Shown one piece after another: positions 1 to 25,189 of a stretch of DNA of 64,000 nucleotides; within the stretch, counting starts at the first letter, position 1; every line of letters begins with the position of its first letter. This stretch comes from Brachionus plicatilis (taxonomy: Eukaryota; Rotifera; Eurotatoria; Ploima; Brachionidae), in NCBI GenBank assembly GCA_010279815.1, contig QEOQ01000508.1:4494004-4558003 (forward strand), in the 5' to 3' direction. Below the pieces are notes generated by a model. The model saw only the letters and a program-made list of their open reading frames with translations. It was not told the origin of the DNA and made no database searches. The translations under genes were made by a program, and so were the position numbers.

Positions 1-355
1 AATAATTTAAATAATTCAGGTTAAGTTAATTCATAAATTCAAATTTATAACTTATATTGCCATTCATTCAAACTGAAATAATTTAATTTTTCTACTATAA
101 TAAATTCAAAATTTTAAAACTGTTAATATTTTTGCCTTTAAAAGTAAGTTTTCATTAAAATCAATTTAAATATTTAAACCTATTAATGTTCAATAAAGAA
201 GGACATTTTTAAATTTTAAATTTTAAAATAAACTTGACATGACATGTCAAGTAATTGCTTTGGAAAATATTCATTTTTTCTCTATTATTAAAAAAAAAAA
301 TATTTCAATTTATATTTTGATCTTTTGATCTTGATCTCAAACTTCAATTTGCCAT

Positions 356-508
356 AAATTGCAGAGTTTTTGCAGAGCTTGGAATTCTTTTGTACAAATT
401 TGTACAATAATTGTACTTTTTGCAGAACCATTTTTGCACAATCAGAAAAAAAATTATAAAGCTTTTACTTTTTGTACTGTAATTTTTGTACTAAAATTTC
501 ACATTGCC
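356..508 (+). repeat. Dispersed 153-bp repeat, copy A
   Basis: It is nearly identical to 28506-28658 in the same orientation; differences are a few substitutions and small indels. Both copies start at AAATTGCAGAG and end at TTCACATTGCC. Copy A begins exactly where the right arm of the inverted repeat begins in copy B, so it looks like a truncated copy of the same non-coding element. Confidence 0.8.
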
Positions 509-783
509 AAATAATACGAATTTAATTATTACAAAAAAGAGGTTAAAAAAAAAATTTTATAAAAAATTATAAAAAAAATTGTGAAAAATTTTGTTAATCA
601 ATTGAAAATTTTTTGTAAAAGTCAAACATGAATAAAAATTAATTAACCTATTGTAAGCAAAAGTTTTTGATCAATTATCAAATTTTCAAAGCATTTTTAC
701 CATATGCAAAAATTACTATTTTTTAACAAAAAAAAATCAATTTTATAAAACAGCATCTTTTAATTGCCGTAAATAAAATATTC

Positions 784-857
784 TTAACGCCGCACTAAAA
801 GCCAAGGAACTTAGTTTTGGTAATTCAAAAAAAATTCCTTGACTTTTAATGCGTTAA
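784..857. repeat. Imperfect hairpin
   Basis: The arms 784-809 and 835-857 are imperfect inverted copies of a TTAACGC...AAGGAA motif, with a loop of about 25 bp. It may be the remnant of a small foldback element. Confidence 0.5.
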
Positions 858-1308
858 AAATCTTTTTTAGTGTATTTTAAATATCTGGCAATCAAAAAAA
901 TATTAAATAAAAATTTTAAAAAAACAACTATAATTTTAAATGAAAAAAATTATTTGAATATTATTCACTTTATTTTTTTTATATGGATAGCAAACAAATC
1001 AATTCAATTTAATTAATTATTTATTTTGATATTCATTTAAAACACATTTGTGCCAAACGATTGTTGCTTTAATTTTAGGCTTAAATATTGAACATACTTT
1101 TAAGTCAAAATAGATGTCACTGATCAAAAATCGATTTTTGAATTGATTCAATCAATAGGTTGAATTAAATTCTTTGTTCATGTTTCACATATTGTGAACT
1201 TTAACGATGTATCTTAAGTCTATTTCTAATCCTTTGACTAAACAAATCATCAAAATATCTTTTATTATATTTCAATTTAAAATCAATGAATAACCAAGTT
1301 TTTTCTTA

Positions 1309-13566
<12,258 letters not shown>

Positions 13567-13737
13567 AATTTTTTTTGTAAAATTTTTTTGGATTTTTTAT
13601 GGATTTTTATTAACGGGTGAAGAATAAAAAATGGCACAAAATTAATTTTATCATAAAAAATTTTTTATTTAACAAAGGCTTTAAATTTTTTTTTAAATCA
13701 TTACTGAACCCTCCTATTTTGAAAAAATAATATCAGT

Positions 13738-14339
13738 TAAGGTATTGAACTCCATGACGACGTTTGATATCGAGCCTAGAGCGAACAGTCTTGGCATAGT
13801 CTTGTACAACCTTTGGGTTCATATTGCTCAGGCAAGTGCGAATTTTGTTTTCTAGTTGCTTAAGATTTTTGGCCTACCAATCACCTTCATAAACTTTGGC
13901 TTTCAAATTTCCCCAAAAATCTTCGATTGGTCGTGCTTTTGGTTCGCTTTCTGGATTCACTTCTTTGGCAAAATACCTTATATTTTATCTAACATTTAAT
14001 TCTGTACCATATTCGTATAATGAGATGATGTTAAGTTGGGCCAAAATACATAATTGCCATCCTGATAATATTCTTTAATCATTGGTTTGAGTTTTTTAAT
14101 ACACTCTCCAAGGTAGACATGTTGACCCGATTTATGACTGAAATAGGCTCTAAGTTTAGCAGCAGTTTAGTTTCGTCGCAACTTTTAGCAGATCTACCAC
14201 TTCTTTTTTTTCTCTTGAAAGTTTTATCTTTTTCTATAACATCTAGCCAACGATAAACAGAGCGTCTTTTGTATCCAGAACCAGTGAATCGCTTTACAAC
14301 TTCAGCTTTTGGCAAATCTTTTTTGATGGTTTCGTACAT
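13738..14339 (-). pseudogene. Mariner-like transposase remnant
   Basis: The minus strand starts at ATG 14339 (MYETIKKDLP) with a helix-turn-helix region (KRRSVYRWLDVIEKD). Further on, in shifted frames, come DGNYVFWPNLTSSHYT, RPIEDFWGNLKAKVYEGDW and TVRSRLDIKRRHGVQYL, which follow the order of mariner-type transposases. About 200 codons remain of the usual 340. There are frame changes, stop codons (for example just after GDW), and the usual catalytic Asp of the FWPDLASSHY block reads Asn. Not functional. Confidence 0.9.
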
Positions 14340-14354
14340 TTTTTACTAACAAAC

Positions 14355-14600
14355 CAGAGTTGCTTAAAAGTCTCAAAAAAAGTCCAAGTTCAGAATTTTT
14401 TTTTTAATTTGCTAGATCAGGCTTCATATCAAAAAATTTATATACTCTTGGGTTGTCTAATGCAATAGATTTGCCATACATCAGAATTTTGTTGCAATTT
14501 TAGCATACGACTTGGACTTAAAAAAAAAAAAAGGTCCGGACTTGGACTTGCCTGCCTGATTTTGAATTTGAAAAAAATTCGGAAAGGTCTTGTCCACTCT
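14355..14600 (+). mobile_element. MITE-like insertion nested in the mariner relic
   Basis: It begins CAGAGTTGCTTAAAAGTC at 14355, just upstream of the transposase start, and carries the same TTGCTAGATCAGGCTT block as 7380-7560. It lies wholly inside the mariner inverted repeats, so it inserted after the mariner element did. The right boundary is approximate. Confidence 0.6.
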
Positions 14601-14649
14601 TATAGCAAATTAAACTAAACTCTTGTGCCATTTTTTATTCTACACCCGT

Positions 14650-17600
14650 TATTCTTTACTTTACATTTTTATTAAATGATGATTGTTTAAAATAAAATTT
14701 GGCTAAATAAATTTGTTCGACTAATTTAGCGAAATTTGAATAATAAATGATAAATTTTAAATAGGTTATTTAATAATTGTTGAGCTCTAACAATTTATTT
14801 AATGTAATACAGTGTTGTTCCGGATTTAGTAATTTACGGGAATTTACGTAAAAAATTGTAAATTTCCAACATTTTACGTAAAATAGTGTAAAAATAATGT
14901 CCCAAAAATTTAAATAATTTGGAATTGTTAATGAAAATAAGGTTTTTTTTCTCAATATTTACTTTCAAAAATTTTATCAAAATTAAATTTTACCAATTTA
15001 ATGGTAAAACTGGTTAATTTGAATTTCATTATTCCTAACAGAAAAAAATTCCTCACAAAATCACTCCATCTAAATCCAATTTTGTGTATGTGGAATAATG
15101 TTGGATGCGGTCATTTTGCCGGCCAAAAAAACACGGACGATCAAAAATACGGACAAACTTTTGGTTAGCGGCCATAACATATAATTTGATAATATAACAT
15201 AATTTAACATCAAATGTAGTTAGTAAAAAAATGTAATTTTACCAAATCTGACTAAAATTAAGTTATTTTTTTATGAAAATCACAAAAAATGCTTACATTG
15301 AAGCAACATCACTTAGGTTTTTATTAGAAAAGGAATATTTCTTTTATTAAAATAATTCGTCTGCTGTAGCTTTTTTATTATAATTAATTCAAATTACAAT
15401 TTTTGCCAAAAATTACTCAATATCACATTTTCCAACATTTTATTATGTAAAATTAGGTTAAAATGTTGAAGTCTTATTGTATTTTTTTTTTATTTTGAAC
15501 TATTAGAATTAAAAAAAGCCGAATAAAAGCTCAAAAACGCACTTTTTCTTAAATGTATACATTTTCTGTGATTTCCTAAACAATTACGTAAAATTACGGA
15601 ATTTTACACCTTACTTGGTGAATAAAATATTTGGTAAAAATACAATTTTTTATTTGTGCAAGTAATTCTATCAAATCAAACGTAACAATGCGTAAAATTG
15701 GCAAATTGAAGTTCATGATAAAATCTAAATTTCAAATCAAAATTTTTAGTTTTTGAATTAAATAAAAAGGTATTACAAATAAATTTTTTATTAATAAATG
15801 ACTTAACTTTATTAAACATGATTGGTCTAATCTTTAATTAGACAGAAAATTATATGAACTTTTATCTGAAGTAAAAATAAAATCTTTATCAATATTTTAA
15901 AACTTTGCAAAACAAAATTTGACTTGGTATAGCCTTAATATATTTTATTAATATTTAAATATTATTTAAAGTTTAAGTTTTCAAAAAAAAGATTTTTGAA
16001 GAATCATTAAAAGATCAATTAGAAAAATAGAGGTTTTTTTCTTTAATTAAAATAATAAACATCTTATGTTTAATTTAAAAAAAAATAAAAAAAGCTAATT
16101 TCATCATTTTTATTGATACTATAACGAATTACGTTTTGATCATTTGATCATGATCATGAACTTCAAGTTGCCCGTAAAAATGGTATTTGAATTATATGTG
16201 TAAATAGAGAATAGAATATCATGCAATAGGAAATCAAAAATTAATAGAATTTATAGGAAAATTACGAAAATGCTTTTTTTGTTGTTTTTTTAATGATGCA
16301 ATCATATAATTAGATAGATAAAGAATAAATTGTCATTGAAGTCAGGAAGAAAATTTTTTAGCATATTTTCTCAGAAATCTAATATAAAAATAAAATGAAT
16401 TTGACAAAAAGGAAAAATAATCAACAACCATATCCACTAATTGTAGATAGTCAAAATTTTTACTTTGAAATTGAAGTAATTTTAATTTGTTGAAATAAAA
16501 ATCAATTTTTTAAAAGGAAACCGTCACTTTAATTTATATAACAATATTTTATTAAATATTTATATTGAAAAAGATTGGCTTACTTTTTTAACTGATTGGT
16601 AATACTTACCAAGTAAAAACACCATCAAAAATTATCTTATTATTATATTAATGAATTTTTAAAAAATATCCGATCAATTCTATACCTGTATGCTTGTCTT
16701 TTCAACTTTTCTATATTTACGGGCAAACTTCCAGATGATTAAGAAAAGCCACGGTTAGCCCATTATTTTAAGTTTCTCCAAAAGATATTAACAATTATCG
16801 TTCAATCGTCATGATAATATACAACTAAAAGCTTTTTGAAAATTAATATCCACTTGGACTATTTCTTACCAAAATGTTTTTGAAAAATTGTTAATTGATG
16901 AGTTGTGATTGAATTTTTCTTTTTATAAAAATCGAATAATAAAAAAATACAACTAATTGAAAATCAAATCTTAACGGTCAATTTTACTGAAGATGCTCTC
17001 AGAAATTAACTTTAATTTTTTATAAAATTAGGTTTGATCCAAATTTGTATTTCCGTTATAAAAAGAATACATATTGCATTAGAGACATTTGGATCAAAAG
17101 ACTCTCACTTTAATATTAAATAAAAGAAAAAAATGCAAAATAACAAAAAAGTTTTTACACTTCATCAATTTCTGCTTTCATAATTAATCAAACAAAAACT
17201 TTCAGCATAAATTTTTATGTGAATTTTTTATTTTTGTTTCAAATTGCCAACAGGACAACGTACTAAAAGAATGGAATCGATGCCAGCCACTGTAATAAAT
17301 GCAGTGATCATCCTTATTTTTTAAGGCTGAATTTTACAAATGATGTTTCATAAGAACCGAAGTCGATAAAATGTTTGTAATTTAAAACATTCAGATTGTT
17401 TAATGACGAAAAATTGACAAGTACAGAGGAAAAAGTTTTTTTTCTATAATTTGTTAATAGAATGAAAATAAAAAATAAATAATTTTTGAGTCTAAAATTT
17501 TAAATTTTTATTTAAATAAAAATATTGAAATTTAATTACAGATTAGATTTTTATCAGAAAATGAATACAAATTATAATGGAATTTTTGTAAATGTTAGTA

Positions 17601-18605
17601 TTCATCTTCTTAACAATCAAAAACATTAATAGATTTAAAAAAATTGAAAAATTATTTGTTACTTTAATTATATCTTATTAATTGACATGAGTAGAAATTG
17701 AGAAAAATTTAGTTCATTTTAAATTGTCAATTCTAGAATGATTTATAACTAGTTTTTGAAATAAATAAACTTTTATTTTTTAATTTTCTCTAAAAAGTTT
17801 AAAAAACAACAAAAGATTATTGGATTAGTAGAAAAAGCATAACTTAAATTAAGAACATTTAATTAAAAACTACTTAATTTTTTTTGCTTAATTTAAACTC
17901 GTGATCAAGTTAAAAAAAAGAAATACTTACAAAAACAGATGTTTGCTTTTTAAATTTTAATAAGTTTTATTTAAAAATCAGTGATCCGTTAAAAGTATGA
18001 TTGAACATTACAAAGCTACTTGCACTTTAAAATATTATCACAAAATCATTAGATTAAATTTAATCTCGAATTCATAGTCCAAAATAAAGAACTCAATTGA
18101 ACAAATGTGCAAAGCTGGCTCAGTATATCAAGAAATTGATGCGGATAGATAAATTAAAATACCTATATAAAAAATTGATGTATTGATTTTTCTATGTTTG
18201 ATTATTTTACGCTCGAATTAAAACATTGATGATAGCACACAACCACCAATTTTTTCCATCTACATACCAATAATTACTAATTTGTTTTAAACTAAATTCC
18301 AAAAGTAAACATTTTTTTATTTTTTTTTAAAATAAAATTTGGCTCATTGTTTTCGATTTTCTTAATTTTAAACAATAATATTTACTGTTTTTATGAAGTT
18401 TTTTTTAATAATTCAATTTAATTTCTAATTAGATAATTAGCCAGAAAGAATTGTTCAATAGTTATAAAACTCAATAAAATCTGAATATAATCAAATTTTC
18501 TTTTCTACGAAGAGATATATCTTAATAACTTGAATAAATAATATAAATAAGAATTTTCATTTTTCGAATCAACTTCAAAAAACCAAAGAACATGAACAAT
18601 ACGAG
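14650..18605. other. AT-rich intergenic region, no gene seen
   Basis: Four kilobases of about 80% AT between the DOCK and receptor kinase genes. Visible structure: CGTAAAATT-rich patches (14832-14895, 15580-15610, 15690), a GC-richer island at 15106-15176 with GCCGG and ACGGAC words, and a short sequence at 17607-17640 that recurs at 32289-32315. A short upstream open frame (18592-18624) overlaps the start of the next gene. Confidence 0.6.
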
Positions 18606-21600
18606 ATGCTATTCAAAATCCTGATTACTCTATCAATCGCGTTTGTTCCAACCTTTGAATACCATTACACCATAAAGAGCTTCGACATGGAAAGTACAAG
18701 ATGCCGAAGCCTGTTGGACTTTAGCTATGACTTCATGCTTGACCAAGTTTATTACAATGAGCAAAATGCGGATTTGCTTGAGAGAGTCATTGCCGTCAAG
18801 AACAAAACCCGACTTGTACATTTAGTCTTTGAAAAATCAACTGTAATGAAAGAAAATTTAATAAAGGTAAAAATAAAAATAAATGATTTATTTAAACAAA
18901 AAAATTTTAAATTTTTTATTAACATCAGGAATTTGCAGAGACTATTGTTTTAGTAGAGACCAAGTGGAGCTTTGGACGAGTGTACATAATGACTTTGTGT
19001 ATAAAAGAAAACTTAAATCGAGTGTATGAAGTTGATCTTAATTTTAAAACAATTATTGAAGTTGTATCATTTACTTCTGTGAAAAACGCCATTTTTTTCC
19101 TTACATCTGATCCTTTTCATGCCACACTTTCATATGTAATTAATAACAATATATATGCTGTAAACACCCATTATCCTAATATTACTGATGATCTTTTAAA
19201 AAGATATAGAAATCAAGCATCCTATATAGATTTGGGAAAAAGTGAGAATTTCTACATGGACAGTGCATATTGTGCTAACTCAAAATATGGATCTTTTGAC
19301 TTTGTTCTCACTTCATCGGTAATAAGTGGCTACGAGTGGATTCAGACTTATTTCATCAGATCTAATTCAAAATATTTTCAGTGCTTAATTTATAAGCAGC
19401 AGTGCACTTGTGCACCTTTTAAAGACTTATCAATCAAAAATAAGTTTATTCAAGTTTCTGATTACTACCAAAGTCAGCATTGTACTGAAAAAATTGACAA
19501 AAATTCCATCATTTTTGAAAATAAAGTATCCAATTTTGGCGAACATGGCAAGCAATTTAGAAAATGTTTGCAAATTTGCTCTCTTCCAAAATGGAAAAAA
19601 GATATAAATTATGAATACACATCGACAAGTATCAATTGTGTTAACAATTTAAAACTAACTTCGTCTTTGGACCAATTTGGCATTACTTTGGTACAAAAGA
19701 ATAATAAACAAAGCTATAAGATGAGAATCAACTACTATAAAGAGTTTATGGAGCAACTTGTGGATGAATGCTCTCGTTATGAATTAATGTATAAATATAG
19801 TGTATTTTATGGAAGTCTAAAATATCTAGAACAAGTTACTGGAGTAAAAGATTACCAAAATATAAGATCATCAGAATCAATAGAATCAAGAATCGAAATT
19901 GATCTTGAACCTGGCTTATTTTACATTCTGAATGTATTTATTCAAACTCCATTTGATAACAAGGCGCTTAATTTGGGAACATTTGTTCTTAGTAACAGAT
20001 TTGAATTGAGAATTGGGAAAAATTTCACCTTGCCCAATTATCAAAAAGTTCTAGTCGACCCTAACCCGGTTTTATATGCCAAAAACTGGTTCGAACATGT
20101 TTCATCTAATAAAGTGATCATATGTATTTTGAGCCAAAGTATTAATCTAAAAAGTCAATTGAAATACATTTTGACTGAAGTTGGTAAGTAAAATATTTTC
20201 AGTCTTAACTACATAGTTGGGTTCTAATTCTGTAAAAAAATAAACAAGAACTAATTACGCAAAATATCGTTCATCCAAACTTTATTCTAAACAAAAAAAA
20301 TGGAAAAATGGTATAAATAAAAAAATTTTAGACATTTAAATCGTTACTTAATAAATTCGTAACAATTAAAAAAAAATAGAAGAAATAATATAGAATAAGT
20401 CTGATTAAACGTATATATGACATTTTTAGTATAAATTAATATTCAAAAATTAAAAATCATTTAAAAAAATATGTTTATCCCTGTTTAATTGATTTTTTTT
20501 TCGTAAATCTTCATTCATTTAAAATAGACAAAAAAAATAATTGAAATTAAAAAATGTTTAAATTTTCGAAATTATTTAAAATTTCTCTTTTTTTGAAAAA
20601 ACGGTTATTTTACTTAAATTAATTAATAATCAAAAAATTATGTAGTTGACATAAAATTACGTAAATTTTCGTGAATAAAAACGTATTTTGAACTTCAAAA
20701 TTTTTATTTCAATATTATTTACATATTTTAAGAATTTAAGTGTAATTTAATATCAATCATTCAAAAAATAATTGAATTTAATTAATTATAACATCAATAA
20801 TTTAAATTTAAAAAAATGATATGAAATTAAAGAAAGTTGCCTAATATAAAGAACAAGTATTTTTAGTAAAATATGTTTTAATAATAATAATAATAATAAT
20901 TTAAAAAAAAACAAAGATAGTTCAGGCGGTTGGTCCTAACCTAGTCCTTCCTTTAAGCTGAATAATAAATTATTTATAAATTAAAACTTACTTTTCTAAT
21001 TAATAAGATAGTGGTAAAACAAAAGTAAAACATGTATCCTCTAACAACGACGTTTATTATTCAGTATCTAAAATCGAGCCAAAGTTAAATCAGATTTTGT
21101 TCAAAATTGAGAATTTAAATGAAAATAGTGTTTATCATTTACGAGTAAGTTTTAGATCAAAACTTTTTTTTACTTATTATTTCTTTTTTATAGATAATGT
21201 CTGAGCCGATGCCAAACCAAGTGTCAAGTTTATCTAACTTGATTAAGTTCAACACATTGAAGCGGCCTCATTTTGAAATACTACTCATTTCATCAGACAA
21301 AGTTTACATAAGTATTTTCCTTTATTGTAAGCTGGTACTTGAAGAGGAAAATGTGAACTATTATACCAAGAAAGTTGAAAATGCGTGCCATTTGTTCAGG
21401 CTCCTAGTCAAACCGGAAAACTCTGATGTATTTATTAAATTAAATTTTCTCTTAATTTATGAGAAAATGCTTTTTTTTATTAATTAGACTTGGGAAGAGA
21501 AAAATGAAGTTTTAATATCAGATGAACAAGTAAAGATAATCGATGATGACGCTTTGAATATTAAAATTCTTATAAAAAATTTGAGTGCATTTACAAACTA

Positions 21601-23846
21601 TTCGATTAGGATAGATTCGGAGACATATTTTTTGAACTCCAACTCGATTCGTTTCGAGTCGAATATGCACATTATGAGCTCGAACATCACTAACTTTAAA
21701 ACAAAAAAATCTCCGAGATCTTATTACAGTTTTATCCTGATCGGAATCGGAAGTTTTGTCTCTCTAATAGCACTGGTTTTATTTTACTTAACAAGTAACA
21801 ATGTTTTAGGTTTTTCAATTGTGTCAAAAATTAAATCATTTTTTATTTAGATTTTTTAAAAAAAACAAAAAAGATTTTTTTTATGAATTTAAAATCAAAA
21901 AATGGTTTTGATTATGAAAAGAACACATTTTTGGAAAACATGAGTCCAAATTTGCTTTATTCATTTGCAATTAAGAAGAAGTATTTTTTTTGATTTATTT
22001 TTTAAATAAGATAAATTTTAATTTTTTTCAATTTTTCAAGAGAGATTAAAAAAGAGCTTATAAAACTTCCTAATGTAGACGAAAGAGATCTCGAGCTGAT
22101 TAGACTCATTGGAAAAGGAGCATTTGGTCAAGTTTTTGAAGGACTTTTGAAAATAAATGAATTAAAAACATCAGTAGCAATAAAGGTAAAGCTCTTTTTA
22201 AAATTTAATAAATAAATTTATCTGAATATTTTAAAGTAAGTATTATACTTTATTTTTTTGACAAAATTATTCTTATTTATCTGTTTATGAGTTGATTTAG
22301 AATTTTCTTTTCAAACAGCATGTCGATCTTGCCAACTTGTCCATTATCAAATTTTTTTTTGTTGACATTTTATATTTTCAATTTATTTATTCTATTTTAA
22401 TCTTTAAAATAATTAAATTTAAAAATAGTGAAAATTTTGTTTTTTCAGGATAAATATAAAAAAATTAAAACGAATAATCTCTGGTGAAATATCTACAAAA
22501 ATAACTAATTAAATCGAATTAGATTCATTTTTTAAAAGGAGATTGTTTATTTGGTTCTTTTTACCAATAATTAAATAAATTATTGTTCTTTTTTTAATTT
22601 ATTTATTAAAATGAATATTTGGATAAAAAAATTTAACATGAAAATTTAAAATTTAATCTTTTTTATTATATTTAAACAGAAATTAAGAGAAAGTGTTTAT
22701 TCTGACGAAAAACTTGATTTGGTAAAAGAAGCTCTAGCCTTAAACTCGTTTAATCACCCTAATTTGCTAAAATTCTACGGAATTTGCTCTTCTAAAAATC
22801 AATCAAATGAAATCGAAGTTAAATTTATAATAACTGAATTAATGAATAATGGAGACTTGCTTTCTTATTTGAGATTATGCCGAAAAACTAAAAAAGTATA
22901 AAAACATTAAAATAATCAAATAATTTTTTTCTATATTCTAATTAATATTAGAATCTTGAATACAAAAAAGCAATCAAAATATTTTTTGATATTTCAAATG
23001 CTTGTACTTATTTGGAAAGCAAAGGATTCATTCACAGGTTTGATCTTATTTTTTCTATAAGCATTTTATTTTATTAATCGAATAATTAAATTAAAAAAAA
23101 TGCGAAAAAATTATTCTTTTTGTTTAAGAGATCTAGCAGCACGAAACTGTTTGGTTCACATTGAACAAAAATGGGAATCAGAAATTCTAATAGTAAAATT
23201 AGGTGATTTTGGCATGGCTCACGAACTTTATTCAGCTCCTGTCAAAGATTATTACAAGCAAGTGGATAATATTAATAAACTGCTTCCGATTAGATGGATG
23301 AGCCCAGAGTCGATCTGCGAAGGAGTTTATTCCTCTAAATCGGACGTGTGGGCGTTCGGCGTGATTGTATGGGAAGTGCTGACTCTTGGCTTTCAACCAT
23401 ATTTTGGCATGCAGAATATCCAAGTGATAGAGTATGTGAAGTCCGGAGGAAAACTTCAGATACCTCAAAAATGCCCGTCTGAAATGTATTTATAATTTTT
23501 TAAAATTAATTAATTCAAATTAAAATTAATTTTTTCCCTAAGGACTGATTTAATGATTAACTGCTGGCAGAGCTGTTCGGGAAAAAGGCCAACGTTTGGC
23601 AAAATATCAAATGACTTGAACAAAATATACAGTAAATCAGATTATTTGAATCAAAGCAAAAATGTGATACCAATATTTGATGAGACATATTTAAATGATA
23701 ATCCAAATTTAAAAATATGTTCAATTGCATCATTTATAAAAAGATCAAATTGCAGTGAATTTGACGAAGGTTTTAGTGATGTTTTTAGTGAGACTCCGGA
23801 GAGTAGTTTGAATAGAGAAAATAAATCATTTATTAATAAAATTTGA
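18606..23846 (+). CDS. ROS1/Sevenless-like receptor tyrosine kinase, 1143 aa
   Basis: Single-pass receptor that phosphorylates tyrosines on ligand binding. Exons: 18606-18866, 18929-20183, 21008-21144, 21194-21427, 21488-21794, 21851-21980, 22041-22185, 22680-22895, 22952-23037, 23129-23485, 23543-23846; phases agree and sum to 3432 nt. A signal peptide (MLFKILITLSIAFVPTFEY) is followed by an ectodomain of about 690 residues, fibronectin III-like in its second half (NENSVYHLR, then FTNYSIRID). The membrane segment is near 709-731. The kinase spans about 792-1062 with GKGAFGQV, VAIK (K823), HRDLAARN (D925) and DFG (D950). The activation-loop and C-lobe blocks (LLPIRWMSPES, SDVWAFGVIVWEVLTLG, QPYFG) fit ROS1/Sevenless best, with ALK/LTK as the alternative. 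The ectodomain is far shorter than in human ROS1 (2347 aa) or fly Sevenless. All catalytic residues are present, so the kinase should be active. Confidence 0.88.
20184..21007. other. Kinase gene intron 2 with a LINE-like 3' end
   Basis: An 824-bp intron. At 20879-20960 lies an (AAT)n tract joined, on the minus strand, to the GAAAGGAAGGACTA-like block also seen at 6115-6190. A CGTAAATTTTCG-type patch is at 20645-20675. Confidence 0.6.
20879..20960 (-). mobile_element. LINE-like 3' end, second copy
   Basis: The minus strand reads AAAGGAAGGACTAGG...GAACTATC and ends in an (ATT)n tail. It matches the copy at 6115-6190 in order and orientation. No coding sequence remains. Confidence 0.45.
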
Positions 23847-25107
23847 AAATTTTATTTATTTATGTTCTATGTTGTTTACCTTTAATACTCGACAAAGAGC
23901 TTTTAATTCATTAGTAATTGATTATAAATTGTTTTCGTTTTATTTTTTTTCTAATTAATTTAAACGTAAATAAAATCCTTTATACAAAATAAAATAAAAT
24001 TTTCAAACGCATTAAAACCAGAAATATATTTTTGAAATTTTCAATTAACAAAATGTGATTTCTTATCCTAAACAGTTTATATAACTTCCTTAATATTTGA
24101 TTGTTTATTGTAAAGTTTTGTTCTTGAGATATTTTAATTAAATAGTTTGATTCCATTAAAAAGCTAATAAAAATAATCAAGATAAGAGTTTATTTAGTCA
24201 ATATTCTTGGCTGATTAATTCAAGGTTTAAATCAAGGATATCGTCTGCGTCGGGTTCTGTTTTAATTATATTGAAATGCAGATGCCTAATCTCGGCATAT
24301 GGTTTAATTTATTTAAATCACTTTTTAGCAAATTTAAAAATAATATTTTCGATTAGCTAAAGTTCAATTTCAAGATCAATTTTTAATTTTTTAAAGACAG
24401 TATCAAAATTACATTAGCCCCCGGTAAAATGAATCATTAATAAAATGATACACTATTGTATTGACGTATTTTCACATCTATTTGGATATTTACTATTATA
24501 TTTTTTAAGATTTTTTGTTTTAATAAAATTCAAAAAAATTAATTGACACTTTAATGTTCAGCAAAGATTAGTTTAAATTTTTAAACCCACGTTTTTAATA
24601 TTTAATTTAAAATTGAATGAAAAAATATCATTTACAAATTAATAAAATAGAATTAAATACATATGTAAAAAAGAGCATATTCTTAAAAGCATCTTTTGTT
24701 ATTTTATATTTCCAGTAGATTAATAAAAAAAAGAATTTCCAAAAATTTCTTAGAAAAAGTTGAATTTATTTTTTATTTTTTAATTTCAAAATGAGTTAAA
24801 AAAGTTGGCTTATCTTTTAAGCTTCACATGAATACCCAGTGAGTTGAATTATTAAAGTTTAGCTTTTATGGATTCATTAAAAGCGATATAAAAAATCCAG
24901 GGATTAAGAGGGTGCATGCCGTCAAATTTTTAATTTTTATCAATTATTACCAGTTTTATCTTATTTACTAGAAAAAAAAATTAACTCTTGTAAAAATTAA
25001 TAAAATATAGATAAACAAAAAAAGCATTAAATCGATTCACGATACCAATGCTAATTACATTTTTAACATTTCCACGAACAAAAACCATAAATCTCCCATG
25101 TCTTATT
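23847..25107. other. Intergenic region, no gene seen
   Basis: AT-rich spacer between the receptor kinase and the M13 peptidase gene. Likely poly-A signals of the kinase gene lie just after its stop. A slightly GC-richer stretch is at 24230-24300, without recognisable features. Confidence 0.55.
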
Positions 25108-25150
25108 GATAAGCAGCAGAAGCTCTGCTGTTTTTCTACTTTTATAAATA
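25104..25150 (+). promoter_or_regulatory. Candidate core promoter of the M13 gene: GATA palindrome, CAGCAGA palindrome, TATA box
   Basis: Within 90 bp of the start codon lie CTTATTGATAAG (GATA sites on both strands), the palindrome CAGCAGA-AGC-TCTGCTG (25114-25130) and TATAAATA (25143-25150). GATA plus TATA is typical of gut-expressed genes in small invertebrates; tissue is inference only. Confidence 0.5.
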
Positions 25151-25189
25151 AAACGAATATTTTTATTAAAAATTTAGAATTATCTGAGA

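Larger units (their letters stand above)
1..1308. other. AT-rich spacer upstream of the DOCK gene
   Basis: No coding region is seen. It holds one copy of a 153-bp dispersed repeat (356-508), an imperfect hairpin (784-857), and AT-rich sequence with many poly-A and poly-T runs. The promoter of the DOCK gene presumably lies at its right end, but I see no clear TATA or initiator element. Confidence 0.6.
13613..14649 (-). mobile_element. Decayed Tc1/mariner-like transposon, 1037 bp
   Basis: The terminal inverted repeats (left from 13613, ACGGGTGAAGAATAAAAAAT; right ending at 14649) match over about 28 bp. The element is flanked by TA at 13611-13612 and 14650-14651, the target duplication of this superfamily. 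It encodes a broken transposase on the minus strand and carries a nested MITE-like insertion (from 14355 to about 14600). The left end lies 46 bp after the DOCK stop codon, and its inverted repeat supplies the first AATAAA hexamer downstream of that gene (13622). Confidence 0.9.
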
